Of a DNA stretch of 64,000 nucleotides, positions 26,389-35,192 are shown piece after piece. The DNA is taken from positions 62,001 to 126,000 of the forward strand of contig JADJRC010000012.1 in assembly GCA_016712415.1 (NCBI GenBank). Direction: 5' to 3'. Made by a program: the position numbers and the translations under genes. The stretch is from Lewinellaceae bacterium. GTDB taxonomy: Bacteria; Bacteroidota; Bacteroidia; Chitinophagales; Saprospiraceae. The notes below the pieces were generated by a model. It did no database searches. It was not told the DNA's origin and saw only the letters and a program-made list of their open reading frames with translations. How positions within the stretch are numbered: position 1 is the first letter of the stretch; every line of letters starts with the position of its first letter.

Positions 26389-29193
26389 CTAAAATTGTTT
26401 TCCGCGGCTCACTTCTACGCCGATGATCTCCAGCCGGCGTTCGCGGCTTGCACGCGGGTCATATATTGATTTTCGCTCTTCCTTGATGTTGTCGCTGATG
26501 TCTTTTGGCGCTTTTGATTCGCCGTTCGGCTCCAGTTTGATCACGATCTGGCCATTGTCTACAAACTTTTTGTAAATGCCGCCGTCAAAGATCAGGAAGT
26601 GGTTGTATACGCTGGATACACGGCGCGACGTCAGGTTGAGGTTGTATTGGGTGGCGGCGCGCGGGGAGGCAAAACCTTTGAGTGTCAGGACGATATAATC
26701 GCCGCGTGTCATCATTTCATACAACACCTCGGAGAATGCGAACAGCCGTTCCCAACCTCCGCGTACGTCGCGTTCAAAGAATACATCCATTGAGTCGTTG
26801 GCCGCCTGAAGCGGGTCGCCGGTCAGGCCTTCGCTCCATTTTTCCTGAAACTCCGGTTTGCGGCGATAGTAGTCGACATAGGTCGGACGGTAATCGCGGG
26901 CGGTGGTGCGTTTCATGGTGCGCTTGTCCGGCTCATCGTTATCGAAGAAAAGTTTGATGGGCAGATATGCTTCCAGTGTCAGCGGCCGCAGGCGCAATTC
27001 GCGGGTGATTTCCTGAAAATCGACACGCGGAAGGTCTTTTGTCGTAAACACCACTGTATCCCGGGAGAAGCCGTCTTTGGAGGCCACCAGCATATAACGC
27101 CGCTCATAATTTACGGTAGTTTGATACGACCTGGTTCCCAGCGGGTTGATATATTCTTCTTCCCGGTTGCCGCCCTCCAGTTCCACGAGTTTGTACGTAA
27201 CGCCGTACAGGGTATCGTATGTTGCAGCGTTGATTGTATGGGCGTTGAAAGAAATGCCGCGGGTCAGGTATACTTTTTTCTCGATGGTTTTGGCATCCGT
27301 CAACCCTTCCGTTGTGATGGTTTCGGTGGAGTCAATCGTGAATCCGGGTTTGGACACTACCACTTTATACCGGTGGTCGAAGTCGAGCGAGTAGTCGAAC
27401 TGATTCGTGTCGGGCTCTGTTTTGGTGGTCAGATCGAGTGGACCGCCGCCTTTGCCGGTAGCGAGGGTGCCGCCTGGCAGAATCTTGCCGATCGTCATAA
27501 ATTTTGCAGTGGCGCCCGGTATGGGTTCGCCGGTTTCTTTGTCGTAAACGGTGACAATAAGGCTTGGTGTGGCGGGTTTCAGGTAAAGTTTCTTGACCAG
27601 CAGGTCTTTCCAGATGGTTGGAGGGGTTTCAAAACGGAGTGTATCGGTTTGAAAGCGCGGTTTGGAGGCGATGATCATATATGAACGGCGCGGCTGCAGC
27701 GGGAAGCCGAAATACGCGCCCGGCACTTTTACCTTGATCTCCTCATCCGTCCCCCTGGGCGTAAATTCTACCAGTTGCAGCACCGTATTGTTCAGCGAGT
27801 CGCCCGTTTCCTTGTTAAAGGTGACGGCGATCATTTCCGGTTTTACCAGGTCGGCTTTGAAGAGGTCGTAACAGCAGGCTTCTTCAGAGATGTTTTGGGA
27901 ACCATATCTGTTGGAAGCAAAGAACGAGGTTTTGCCATTTTTGGATACGGCAAAATACACGTCGTTGCCACCCGAATTGATGGGCATGCCCATGTGCACC
28001 GGCTGGTCCCAGCTGTTGCCTTTGCCCCTGGAGCGGTAAATGTCAAATCCGCCGACAGATTGCAGGCCATCTGTACTGAAATACAGCATGCCGGTTCCGG
28101 AATGATAGAATGGCGTAACGTCGTTGCCTTTTGTGTTCAGTTCAGCCAGGTTAACGGGCTGCGAAAAACTGTCGGCCATAATCCGGCTGTACCAGATGTC
28201 GCGCTTGCCTTTGCCGCCGGGGCGGTCGCTCACAAAGTAGAGCGTTTCGGTGTCTTCTCCCGGCGCTTGCCCGATGCTGGGCTCGGTATTGGTGTAGCCG
28301 GGCATGTTAATGGGTTCGGGGAGTTTCACGGCAGGCCCCCAGGCGCCGTTACCGGTGGATTTGCGCATATAGATTTCGCACTGGATATCAGCTGCCGAAA
28401 TGAACTTGCAAATGGTGTAGTACATGATATCGCCGCGGCCGTTGAACGTCACCTGGGCGGTATGCAGGTTGGGTTCATTGAAATCGGCTACTTCAGACGC
28501 CAGGGTATCGGCCCTGGGCAGGGCAGTCAACACTTTGATCAGGTGCCTTTTGGGATAATGTTTATCCTTGTCAAAAGGAAAACGGTACGAAGAGAAGTAG
28601 AGCGTATCGCCTTTCGGGTATGGGGCGAATTCGGAATACTCGGTATTGATGTCTGTCAGCGTATCGAGCGGCGCCTGCAGGTCTGAATTTTCGGAAACGT
28701 CGAGTGCCCAATCGCAGTTTTCGAGACCCATTTGGGCGTTCTCCAGCACATCCTGGGTAATGCCTACCGGGGTTTCGATAAAGAGAAAACGGCGGTACAG
28801 TTCCTTTGCTTCCGCGTACTTGCCCAGCCTGAATTTAGCCTCGGCCAGCCGCACCAGCGTCATGCCGTCGGGTGTGATCAGTTTGTGGTCGACCAGCCGC
28901 TGATAGGCCATTTCAGCCTTTTCAAACGCGGAAAACCGCATGGCGGCATCGCCGTATCCTTTGAGTGCATTCATGTGCAGGCTGTCGGATTCGAGAATGC
29001 GCCGGTAGTAGACCATGCTGGTATAGTCGTCTCCTTCAGCCGCGGCCTTGAGTGCTTCGCGCTCCAGTACAGCTACGGAGGGCGCCCGGTCGGTATCGGC
29101 ATTTATTTTATCCGTAATGCCGCTCTGTCCATTTGCCGAGCAAAGGGTCAGGAGCAGGATAACGGGAAGGAGCATGATTTGCCTTGACTTCAT
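26389..29193 (-). CDS. TPR-PD40-OmpA protein (PorE-like), paralog 2
   Basis: 934 residues with signal peptide MKSRQIMLLPVILLLTLCSA. It shares the architecture of the neighbouring paralog: TPR-like helices (SMVYYRRILESDSLHMNALK), PD40 blades (GKRDIWYSRIMADSF, LYFSTDGLQSVGGFDIYRS), then two carboxypeptidase-regulatory-like modules (SLIVTVYDKETGEPIPGATA and a later YDTLYGVTYKLVELEGG). The C-terminal OmpA-like domain begins LPIKLFFDNDEPDK. It is longer than paralog 1 mainly because of the extra CRD module. A functional link to T9SS or the adhesin is inferred from the locus. It lies 82 bases upstream of paralog 1 on the same strand. Confidence 0.82.
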   Translation of the reverse strand: MKSRQIMLLPVILLLTLCSANGQSGITDKINADTDRAPSVAVLEREALKAAAEGDDYTSMVYYRRILESDSLHMNALKGYGDAAMRFSAFEKAEMAYQRLVDHKLITPDGMTLVRLAEAKFRLGKYAEAKELYRRFLFIETPVGITQDVLENAQMGLENCDWALDVSENSDLQAPLDTLTDINTEYSEFAPYPKGDTLYFSSYRFPFDKDKHYPKRHLIKVLTALPRADTLASEVADFNEPNLHTAQVTFNGRGDIMYYTICKFISAADIQCEIYMRKSTGNGAWGPAVKLPEPINMPGYTNTEPSIGQAPGEDTETLYFVSDRPGGKGKRDIWYSRIMADSFSQPVNLAELNTKGNDVTPFYHSGTGMLYFSTDGLQSVGGFDIYRSRGKGNSWDQPVHMGMPINSGGNDVYFAVSKNGKTSFFASNRYGSQNISEEACCYDLFKADLVKPEMIAVTFNKETGDSLNNTVLQLVEFTPRGTDEEIKVKVPGAYFGFPLQPRRSYMIIASKPRFQTDTLRFETPPTIWKDLLVKKLYLKPATPSLIVTVYDKETGEPIPGATAKFMTIGKILPGGTLATGKGGGPLDLTTKTEPDTNQFDYSLDFDHRYKVVVSKPGFTIDSTETITTEGLTDAKTIEKKVYLTRGISFNAHTINAATYDTLYGVTYKLVELEGGNREEEYINPLGTRSYQTTVNYERRYMLVASKDGFSRDTVVFTTKDLPRVDFQEITRELRLRPLTLEAYLPIKLFFDNDEPDKRTMKRTTARDYRPTYVDYYRRKPEFQEKWSEGLTGDPLQAANDSMDVFFERDVRGGWERLFAFSEVLYEMMTRGDYIVLTLKGFASPRAATQYNLNLTSRRVSSVYNHFLIFDGGIYKKFVDNGQIVIKLEPNGESKAPKDISDNIKEERKSIYDPRASRERRLEIIGVEVSRGKQF

Positions 29194-29301
29194 AATGGCT
29201 TGATTAATATTGCTTTATTTCCGAAGTGGGGATGATGTAAATCGGTTCAGGATTAAAATGGTGGTTTTCGCTGTGCGAAACGGATTATTGCTACCCGGTC
29301 C

Positions 29302-30360
29302 TCAAATGATCGGGCAGGTTTTGAAAGTGGAAAGCGGTTTGACCTTGTAGAGGCGATAAATCAGGGCCACCTCCGGACCGCCGCGGCGGTTGGTTACTAC
29401 GTTCACATCTGACCAGATATTCATGTCGTAGGTAAAACCAAGCGTCCAGGTGCGCCACAGCACTTCGACGTGCGGGATCAGCGCATCCTGGTAGCGGTGG
29501 CGGTAGTCGACGCCGACCTGGAGCGCCAGTTCGCGGTAGGGCTGCTGGTTGAGGTGGAGCCGTATGGCGCCTCCGTATACAATTTCCTTGTAGCCGCCCT
29601 GCTTTTGATAAAGTCCCTGGCCTACCAGGTCGAAATTGCTGGAAATCTGCAACAGGCCCATCGCATACAGCGACATTTTGCTGTACAACTTCACGTTTCC
29701 GGGATCGGTCAGGTCCGACGACCAAAAGTCGTGGTTCGGCCTGTTGATATGGTGCAGGCCGCCGCCGACATCGATCCGGTTGCGTTTGCTATCGGACTGA
29801 AGCCGAAGATTCAGGCCCGCACTGAGGTCGAAATATTTGAGGTTGGCGTTCTGGAACAGCTGATCTTCCCGGGCATCGGCAGCAGGGTCAAAAACGCAGT
29901 CTACCCATTGCGCATCAAAAGTGAGGTGGTTGGTGTCGAACTTGCGCTGACCGAAGGCCGGTGTCACACCCAGGGTCAGGAATTTGTTTCTGGCCAGGGG
30001 CAGGGTTGCCGAAATCGGGATGCCGACCTGGAGCGAGGTCAGGCGTATACTGCCCTGACGGTCGTAGTTCAGCACCAGCGCGCCGGTCAGAAAACGGTCG
30101 TACTTTCCCTTGCTCCAGTAAACCTTGTTTTCGACACTTCCGGAAAACGTGGTGTAAGGCACCGGAACACTGCGGTACTGGTTGCGGTAATTGCCGACAA
30201 ACCGCATATCGCCGCCAAAAACGCCGTTCAGGCCGGGGCTCAGGTTAAGCGGGGAGTTGCCAAACTGGGAAAAATGAATGTCCTGTGCGGGCAATATATA
30301 GGCCGCAGACACTAGCGTCAGTAAGAAAATAATGCGCAAACTCAATATGAAAGTCTTCAC
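29302..30360 (-). CDS. PorP/SprF-family T9SS outer membrane protein
   Basis: 352 residues, starting with GTG at 30358-30360; the signal peptide SLRIIFLLTLVSAAYILPAQ follows. The mature part starts DIHFSQFGNSPLNLSPGLNGVFGGDMRFVGNYRNQYRSVPVPYTTFSGS, cut here into its known blocks HFSQF, NLSPGLNG and NYRNQYRSVPVPY, which are characteristic of PorP/SprF. The rest alternates beta strands, as expected for an outer-membrane barrel. SprF is needed for secretion of the adhesin SprB, and this gene begins a minus-strand locus whose last gene is an SprB-like adhesin. It is probably the dedicated partner. Confidence 0.9.
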   Translation of the reverse strand: MKTFILSLRIIFLLTLVSAAYILPAQDIHFSQFGNSPLNLSPGLNGVFGGDMRFVGNYRNQYRSVPVPYTTFSGSVENKVYWSKGKYDRFLTGALVLNYDRQGSIRLTSLQVGIPISATLPLARNKFLTLGVTPAFGQRKFDTNHLTFDAQWVDCVFDPAADAREDQLFQNANLKYFDLSAGLNLRLQSDSKRNRIDVGGGLHHINRPNHDFWSSDLTDPGNVKLYSKMSLYAMGLLQISSNFDLVGQGLYQKQGGYKEIVYGGAIRLHLNQQPYRELALQVGVDYRHRYQDALIPHVEVLWRTWTLGFTYDMNIWSDVNVVTNRRGGPEVALIYRLYKVKPLSTFKTCPII

Positions 30361-31057
30361 AAGCCCTGGTATTTGTATTTAGAATAAGATTCCACACAAT
30401 TTAAGCTTCGGCAACATAAACGTGCCGGGTTTTGTCATTTGGCGGCAAATAATGTACCAATGACTATGGCTAAGCCCTTTTACAGGGGCAAATCCATTTG
30501 GACTAAAACGAAGGAGGGGGGATCGAAACATACCGGACAACGCGCCGGCGGATGAGACGATATTAACATGAGAAGGGTGAAACCGGCGTAAAGGTAATGT
30601 TTTAGTGTACAGGCAAAAATTTTCAGGAATTTTAATACGACTGATTTGCCTGATTTGGTCAGACCATACACAATTAACCATGTGTAAATACCCTTCCAGG
30701 TATAGCAATACGTTACGTGATGATTCGCGTAGGATAAAATTCATTGCTTTATTTGAAGGTGGCAATATCAAAAAACCTCGCCCGGCAGCCTTAATCTTGC
30801 GTTAAGCAAGTCGAAAGCAATACCTGGCGTGCTCCGAAGGCAGGGGAAGCGTAACCGGCGGGAATGGTTGATTTGGATAATTGATGCGCCAAAATTGCAA
30901 TAAAAATGGTATAATAATGCAGAAGAGTGCAAACAAAACGGGATTTGTCACGCATCTGACATACGCAATTTATACTTATATAATGGTATAGTGTCCAACC
31001 CGCTTCCAATGGGTTTTAACAGGACCCATCCCGAATGTGTTTCCCCGGCATAAAACC
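30361..31057. other. Long intergenic region without a supported gene
   Basis: This 697-base stretch separates the start of the PorP/SprF gene from the end of glyS. It is visibly AT-richer than its flanks. Short open frames exist on both strands, but none has a signal peptide, a recognisable motif or a ribosome-binding context. I see no TAnnTTTG element near the PorP/SprF start, no tRNA and no hairpin with a T-run. It may hold the promoter of the adhesin locus. Confidence 0.6.
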
Positions 31058-32614
31058 TTACAAAGCGACGTCGATCTGCTCCAGCAGTTTCCGCAGGTCT
31101 GTTTTTTCAGCCACTATGCGCGCCACATCGCTGATGGCAACCCGCTCCTGTTGCATGGAATCGCGCTCGCGAATCGTTACAGTGTCGTTTTCAAGCGTTT
31201 CGAAGTCAATCGTTACGCAGTAGGGGGTTCCGATGGCGTCCTGCCGGCGGTAACGGCGCCCCACGGCGTCTTTTTCGTCGTACTGACACAGGAAGTGGAA
31301 CTTGAGTTTGTCGTACACTTCACGGGCCTTGCCCACAAGTTCCTCCTTGTTTTTCAGCAGCGGCAACACGGCACATTTGACCGGCGCCAAAGCGGGTGCG
31401 ATCTTCAATACGGTACGGCTGCTGTCGTCGCCCTGGGCATCGGGCACCGTCTCCTCAATGAGACTGTTGGAAATGACGGACAGGAACATCCGGTCGCAAC
31501 CTACGGAGGTTTCCACGACGTATGGTGTATAGTGCTCGTTCAGTTCGGGATCGAAGAACTGCATCTTTTTACCCGATAATTGCGAGTGGCTGGAGAGGTC
31601 AAAATCGGTGCGCGAGTGTATGCCTTCCAGTTCCTTGAACCCGAAAGGAAACTCAAACTGAATATCTACGGCGGCATTGGCGTAGTGAGCCAGGTTGTCG
31701 TGGTCCTTGAAACGCAGTTTTTCTGCCGGTGTGATGGCGCGGTGCCAGGCCATGCGGCGCTCCTTCCATTTGTTGTACCACTCCATTTCGGTGCCGGGAC
31801 GCACGAAATACTGCATTTCCATTTGTTCGAATTCGCGCATGCGGAAGATGAACTGCCGCGCGACGATCTCGTTGCGGAATGCCTTGCCGATTTGTGCGAT
31901 GCCGAATGGGATTTTCTGGCGGGTGGTTTTCTGTACGTTCAGGAAGTTGACAAAAATACCTTGTGCCGTTTCGGGGCGGAGGTAGAGTTTGCCGTCGTCG
32001 CCCGTGTTCGACATTTGAGTGGAGAACATCAGGTTGAATTGCCGCACCTCCGTCCAGTTGCGCGACCCGGTATCTGGTTCTGTGATCCCCAGTTCGTCGA
32101 TGATTGCCTTCAGTCCGGCCATGTCGTTGGCTTTCATGGCATTGGCCAGGCGTTTTTCCACCGCTTCGGCCTTTTGGGTATATTCGAGCACACGCGGATT
32201 GGTTTCGCGGTACATCTTTTCGTCGAAGGCGTCGCCAAAACGTTTGGCTGCTTTTTCCACTTCTTTATCCGCCTTGGCGATCAATTTGTCAATCTCCGTC
32301 TCAATGAGCACATCGGCGCGGAAACGTTTCTTGGAGTCTTTGTTGTCGACAAGCGGGTCGTTGAAGGCATCGACGTGGCCCGAGGCTTTCCAGATCAACG
32401 GGTGCATAAAGATAGCCGAATCGAGGCCGGTGATGTTTTCATGCATCTGTACCATTGCGCGCCACCAGTATTCCTTGATGTTGTTTTTGAGTTCGGCGCC
32501 CATGGGGCCGTAGTCGTATACACCGTTGAGGCCGTCGTAGACTTCGGAGGAGGGGTAAATGAAGCCGTATTCTTTACAATGCGAAACGAGGCGTTTGAAC
32601 AGATCTTCCTGCAT
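31058..32614 (-). CDS. glyS: Glycine--tRNA ligase
   Basis: Class II synthetase of the single-chain (alpha2, eukaryotic-like) type used by Bacteroidota. The ATG at 32612-32614 (MQEDLF) is preferred over an upstream TTG. Motifs: PSSEVYDGLNGVYDYGPMG at the N-terminus, ESAIFMHPLIWKASGH-type sequence around residue 70, RPETAQGIFVNF at about residues 220-231, and FRNEIVARQFIFRMREFEQMEM in motif 2. The C-terminal anticodon-binding domain contains RRYRRQDAIGTPYCVTIDF. The length of 518 residues is normal. A tRNA-Gly gene occurs 11 kb away, which is not an operon link. Confidence 0.95.
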   Translation of the reverse strand: MQEDLFKRLVSHCKEYGFIYPSSEVYDGLNGVYDYGPMGAELKNNIKEYWWRAMVQMHENITGLDSAIFMHPLIWKASGHVDAFNDPLVDNKDSKKRFRADVLIETEIDKLIAKADKEVEKAAKRFGDAFDEKMYRETNPRVLEYTQKAEAVEKRLANAMKANDMAGLKAIIDELGITEPDTGSRNWTEVRQFNLMFSTQMSNTGDDGKLYLRPETAQGIFVNFLNVQKTTRQKIPFGIAQIGKAFRNEIVARQFIFRMREFEQMEMQYFVRPGTEMEWYNKWKERRMAWHRAITPAEKLRFKDHDNLAHYANAAVDIQFEFPFGFKELEGIHSRTDFDLSSHSQLSGKKMQFFDPELNEHYTPYVVETSVGCDRMFLSVISNSLIEETVPDAQGDDSSRTVLKIAPALAPVKCAVLPLLKNKEELVGKAREVYDKLKFHFLCQYDEKDAVGRRYRRQDAIGTPYCVTIDFETLENDTVTIRERDSMQQERVAISDVARIVAEKTDLRKLLEQIDVAL

Positions 32615-32630
32615 GAACGTAGTGGTCAAT

Positions 32631-32665
32631 GATGAATGATGAATGATGAATGATAAATGATGAAT
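32631..32665. repeat. Heptamer tandem repeat upstream of glyS
   Basis: Five consecutive copies of GATGAAT, the fourth being GATAAAT, fill 35 bases just upstream of the glyS ATG (minus strand). On the coding strand the region reads as repeated ATTCATC. Confidence 0.9.
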
Positions 32666-32918
32666 GGCGGTTCAACTTTCGGAATGTTGCCGTTCCTGAT
32701 GATTTCAAAAACTTGGCCATTTTGGGGCAGGTTTCTGAAAAAACGCTGCAAAGGTGAGGAAAAGCGCTGAAACTGGAAAGCGGGCACAAAAAACTGAAGG
32801 CAGATTCCGCATGTTGCGGCTCCGCATTGCTCAGAAAGACTTCCCGGGGCAAGGCATTTTTTTTCAAAATGCGGGATTGTTTCGGCCTTCTTTCGGCTCA
32901 AATCTCCCACCGCACAAG
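32666..32918. other. glyS upstream region
   Basis: Together with the heptamer repeat this forms a 304-base gap between glyS and the GT4 gene. A CACCTTTG sequence on the minus strand at about 32749-32756 is one mismatch from the TAnnTTTG consensus and may be the glyS promoter. Nothing else was seen. Confidence 0.35.
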
Positions 32919-35192
32919 TCAATACATTTGAAATTGCGATTCCGGCTGGTGTGCTGCTATGGCGGCTTGGTCGAAATATTGCTCAACGGTCATGCGTGCC
33001 ATCAGGTAACTGACCGTGGATTCCGCACCCTGATTCAGGTTTACATTGCTTTCCTCCAGGCCGTCGTAACAACCTCCCGTACAGGGGTTATAAATGATCT
33101 GGTGCAAATGGTTGTTGCCCAAAAACCAGTTGAATGCCGTTTTCATTTTGTGCAGATACGCCGCATCGTCGAACACATCGTAAAAGGTGCGCAGCGCTAA
33201 AATGGTGTAAGCCACATCGATAGGTTGCTCGCCAAAATGCGCAGCAGTCTGCCCTTTGAGCAGCCAGCTTTTATTGGAAATCACCTTGATACGGTCGTCG
33301 CAAAAGGTGTGCTCCAGGAGGAAGTCAAACGATGCTGCTGCCATATTTTTATAAACCAGGTTGCCTGTTGTCAGCCAGGCGCAAAGGAGAGCCTCGGGCA
33401 GTATGCTGTTGCCGTATGTCAGGTAACCTTCAAACCACTTCCATTTGCCGGCCGCTTCATGCCGGTACATTTGCACCAAACGGTCGGCGAGGGTTTCCAT
33501 CAACGACAAAAGCGGGAGAGAGGGCAGGACACTATGGTAATAATACAATCCTTTTATCGCAAAAGCCATTGCACGGGTTGAATGGGTGGTCTCGATATGC
33601 CTGAGGGCGCATTGCATCAGGGTATCTGCATCCGAAATGAATGCCTCCGGCAAGAGCCCTCTTTTGGCGATCAGGTAGCCCAAGGCCCAAATGGTTCTTC
33701 CGTTCGCGTCATCTAAATTCGTTTCCTGGTTTTGTTCTGTGAACTGTTTGTTTGAATCCACATAATTCAAAAAATCCCCTTCCGGCTGTATGCAATGTGC
33801 AATAAAATCGAGGTAAGTCCTGATGTACGGGATAGCACTTTCGTCGCCCGTCCATTCATAGTACATGCACATTGCAATCATTGCCCGTGCATTATCGTCT
33901 ATGGTGTATCCTGATTTGAGGTCCGGTTGATTCACTTTTGCAAACTGAATCATTCCAAATCCGGTAGTCATTCTTTTGATATGACTGAGGTTGACGGGTG
34001 GCAGGCTATATTGCAGGTCTATGCTTTCGCCCGCGGTTTTTTGAAACAACAAAGCGTGAGCCGTTGCCGCATTTTCCCAGGCAGTGGATACGATGCGCTG
34101 AAGACCGTTGGTGCTGATGTTGCGGCGTAATGGCTTATTGTCGAGCAAAAGATTTACTGCAGCGGCCAATTGTCCCGGATTCTGAAAATCGATGATGATA
34201 CCGGCATCGTCGCGCAGCACCTCACGCGCATGCGGGATCGGCGTGGAAATAATCGGGCAGGCACAACTAATGGCATAAGAAAAGGTGCCGCTTACTGCCT
34301 GATTCGGGTCTTTGGAGGTGAACAGGTAAATGTCGGTCATTTGCAGGTATTCCAGCAAGTCAGGCAGTGAAAGGAAGCTGTTGATGAACCGCACATGGCC
34401 TTGCAGTGATAATGCTGCAATCCTGGATTCCAACATATTCCGGTAGCGCTCACCTTCCTGTTTTACTACAGTCGGGTGTGTTTTGCCGATAATCAGGAAG
34501 AGCACCTCCGGATGTGCCTGGATGATTTCGGGCAACGCCTCCAATGTCGTCTCAATACTTTTTCCCGTACTGATTAGCCCAAAGGTCGAGAGTACTTTTC
34601 GGCCGGGCATGCCATATTTTTCCTTCAACATGGTCTTGTCCAGGTGAGGCACCAGGTGTGTGCCGTGACCGATGACCGTAATTTTTTCTCTGTCGACACC
34701 ATAGTCTGTAGTCAGGATGCCCGCTGCGTTGTTTGTCATCACGATAACCGCCGCACAGGCGCCGGCTATATTGCGCACTCTCCTTTTCAAGGCGCTGTCG
34801 GGCCTTGGCAATACGGTATGAAAAGTTAGGATGAGCGGTTTGTTGATTTGATACAGGAACTGTAAAAAGTACTTGTCCGGTACAGAGGCAAAAAAGCCGA
34901 ACTCATGTTCGATCACTACAATTTTTACAAGGCTGTCCCGATTGATGATGTCGGCTAATGCAGCGTATGCCGACGGGAGGGAGGTGTCTAATACGTATTT
35001 TACTTTTTCAGGATAGGTATATTTTTCATTTTGAGGCTCCAGTGCGCATACGCGCAGGGAAAATGAGTTGTTGAATTTATTGTTCAGCGCGTCTATCAGA
35101 TCCAGCGAATAGGTGGCAATACCACATTCCCGTGGCGGATAAGAGGTGATGAATAGGATTTCGGAAAGGGGGTGGTCATTTTTGTTTTGCAT
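32919..35192 (-). CDS. GT4-family glycosyltransferase fused to an alpha/alpha-barrel-like domain
   Basis: 757 residues, cytoplasmic (no signal peptide). Residues ~1-390 form a GT-B glycosyltransferase of family 4: N-terminal ITSYPPRECGIATYS, GHGTHLVP, the second-domain opening KVLSTFGLISTGKSIE and LFLIIGKTHP, and the donor-site region GTFSYAISCACPIISTP. Residues ~400-757 look like an alpha/alpha-toroid (ARAMIAMCMYYEWTGDE, NLDDANGRTIWALGYLIAKRG, YTILALRTFYDVFDDA), as in glycosidase and lyase helical domains. The start overlaps the end of the GH130 gene by 17 bases. The pair probably makes and degrades, or remodels, a mannose-containing oligosaccharide; donor and product cannot be read from the sequence. 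Confidence 0.8.
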   Translation of the reverse strand: MQNKNDHPLSEILFITSYPPRECGIATYSLDLIDALNNKFNNSFSLRVCALEPQNEKYTYPEKVKYVLDTSLPSAYAALADIINRDSLVKIVVIEHEFGFFASVPDKYFLQFLYQINKPLILTFHTVLPRPDSALKRRVRNIAGACAAVIVMTNNAAGILTTDYGVDREKITVIGHGTHLVPHLDKTMLKEKYGMPGRKVLSTFGLISTGKSIETTLEALPEIIQAHPEVLFLIIGKTHPTVVKQEGERYRNMLESRIAALSLQGHVRFINSFLSLPDLLEYLQMTDIYLFTSKDPNQAVSGTFSYAISCACPIISTPIPHAREVLRDDAGIIIDFQNPGQLAAAVNLLLDNKPLRRNISTNGLQRIVSTAWENAATAHALLFQKTAGESIDLQYSLPPVNLSHIKRMTTGFGMIQFAKVNQPDLKSGYTIDDNARAMIAMCMYYEWTGDESAIPYIRTYLDFIAHCIQPEGDFLNYVDSNKQFTEQNQETNLDDANGRTIWALGYLIAKRGLLPEAFISDADTLMQCALRHIETTHSTRAMAFAIKGLYYYHSVLPSLPLLSLMETLADRLVQMYRHEAAGKWKWFEGYLTYGNSILPEALLCAWLTTGNLVYKNMAAASFDFLLEHTFCDDRIKVISNKSWLLKGQTAAHFGEQPIDVAYTILALRTFYDVFDDAAYLHKMKTAFNWFLGNNHLHQIIYNPCTGGCYDGLEESNVNLNQGAESTVSYLMARMTVEQYFDQAAIAAHQPESQFQMY

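Noticed and set aside
30379..30771. Possible 130-residue minus-strand ORF in the long intergenic region
   Set aside because: No signal peptide, motif or plausible ribosome-binding site, and its composition is unlike nearby genes.
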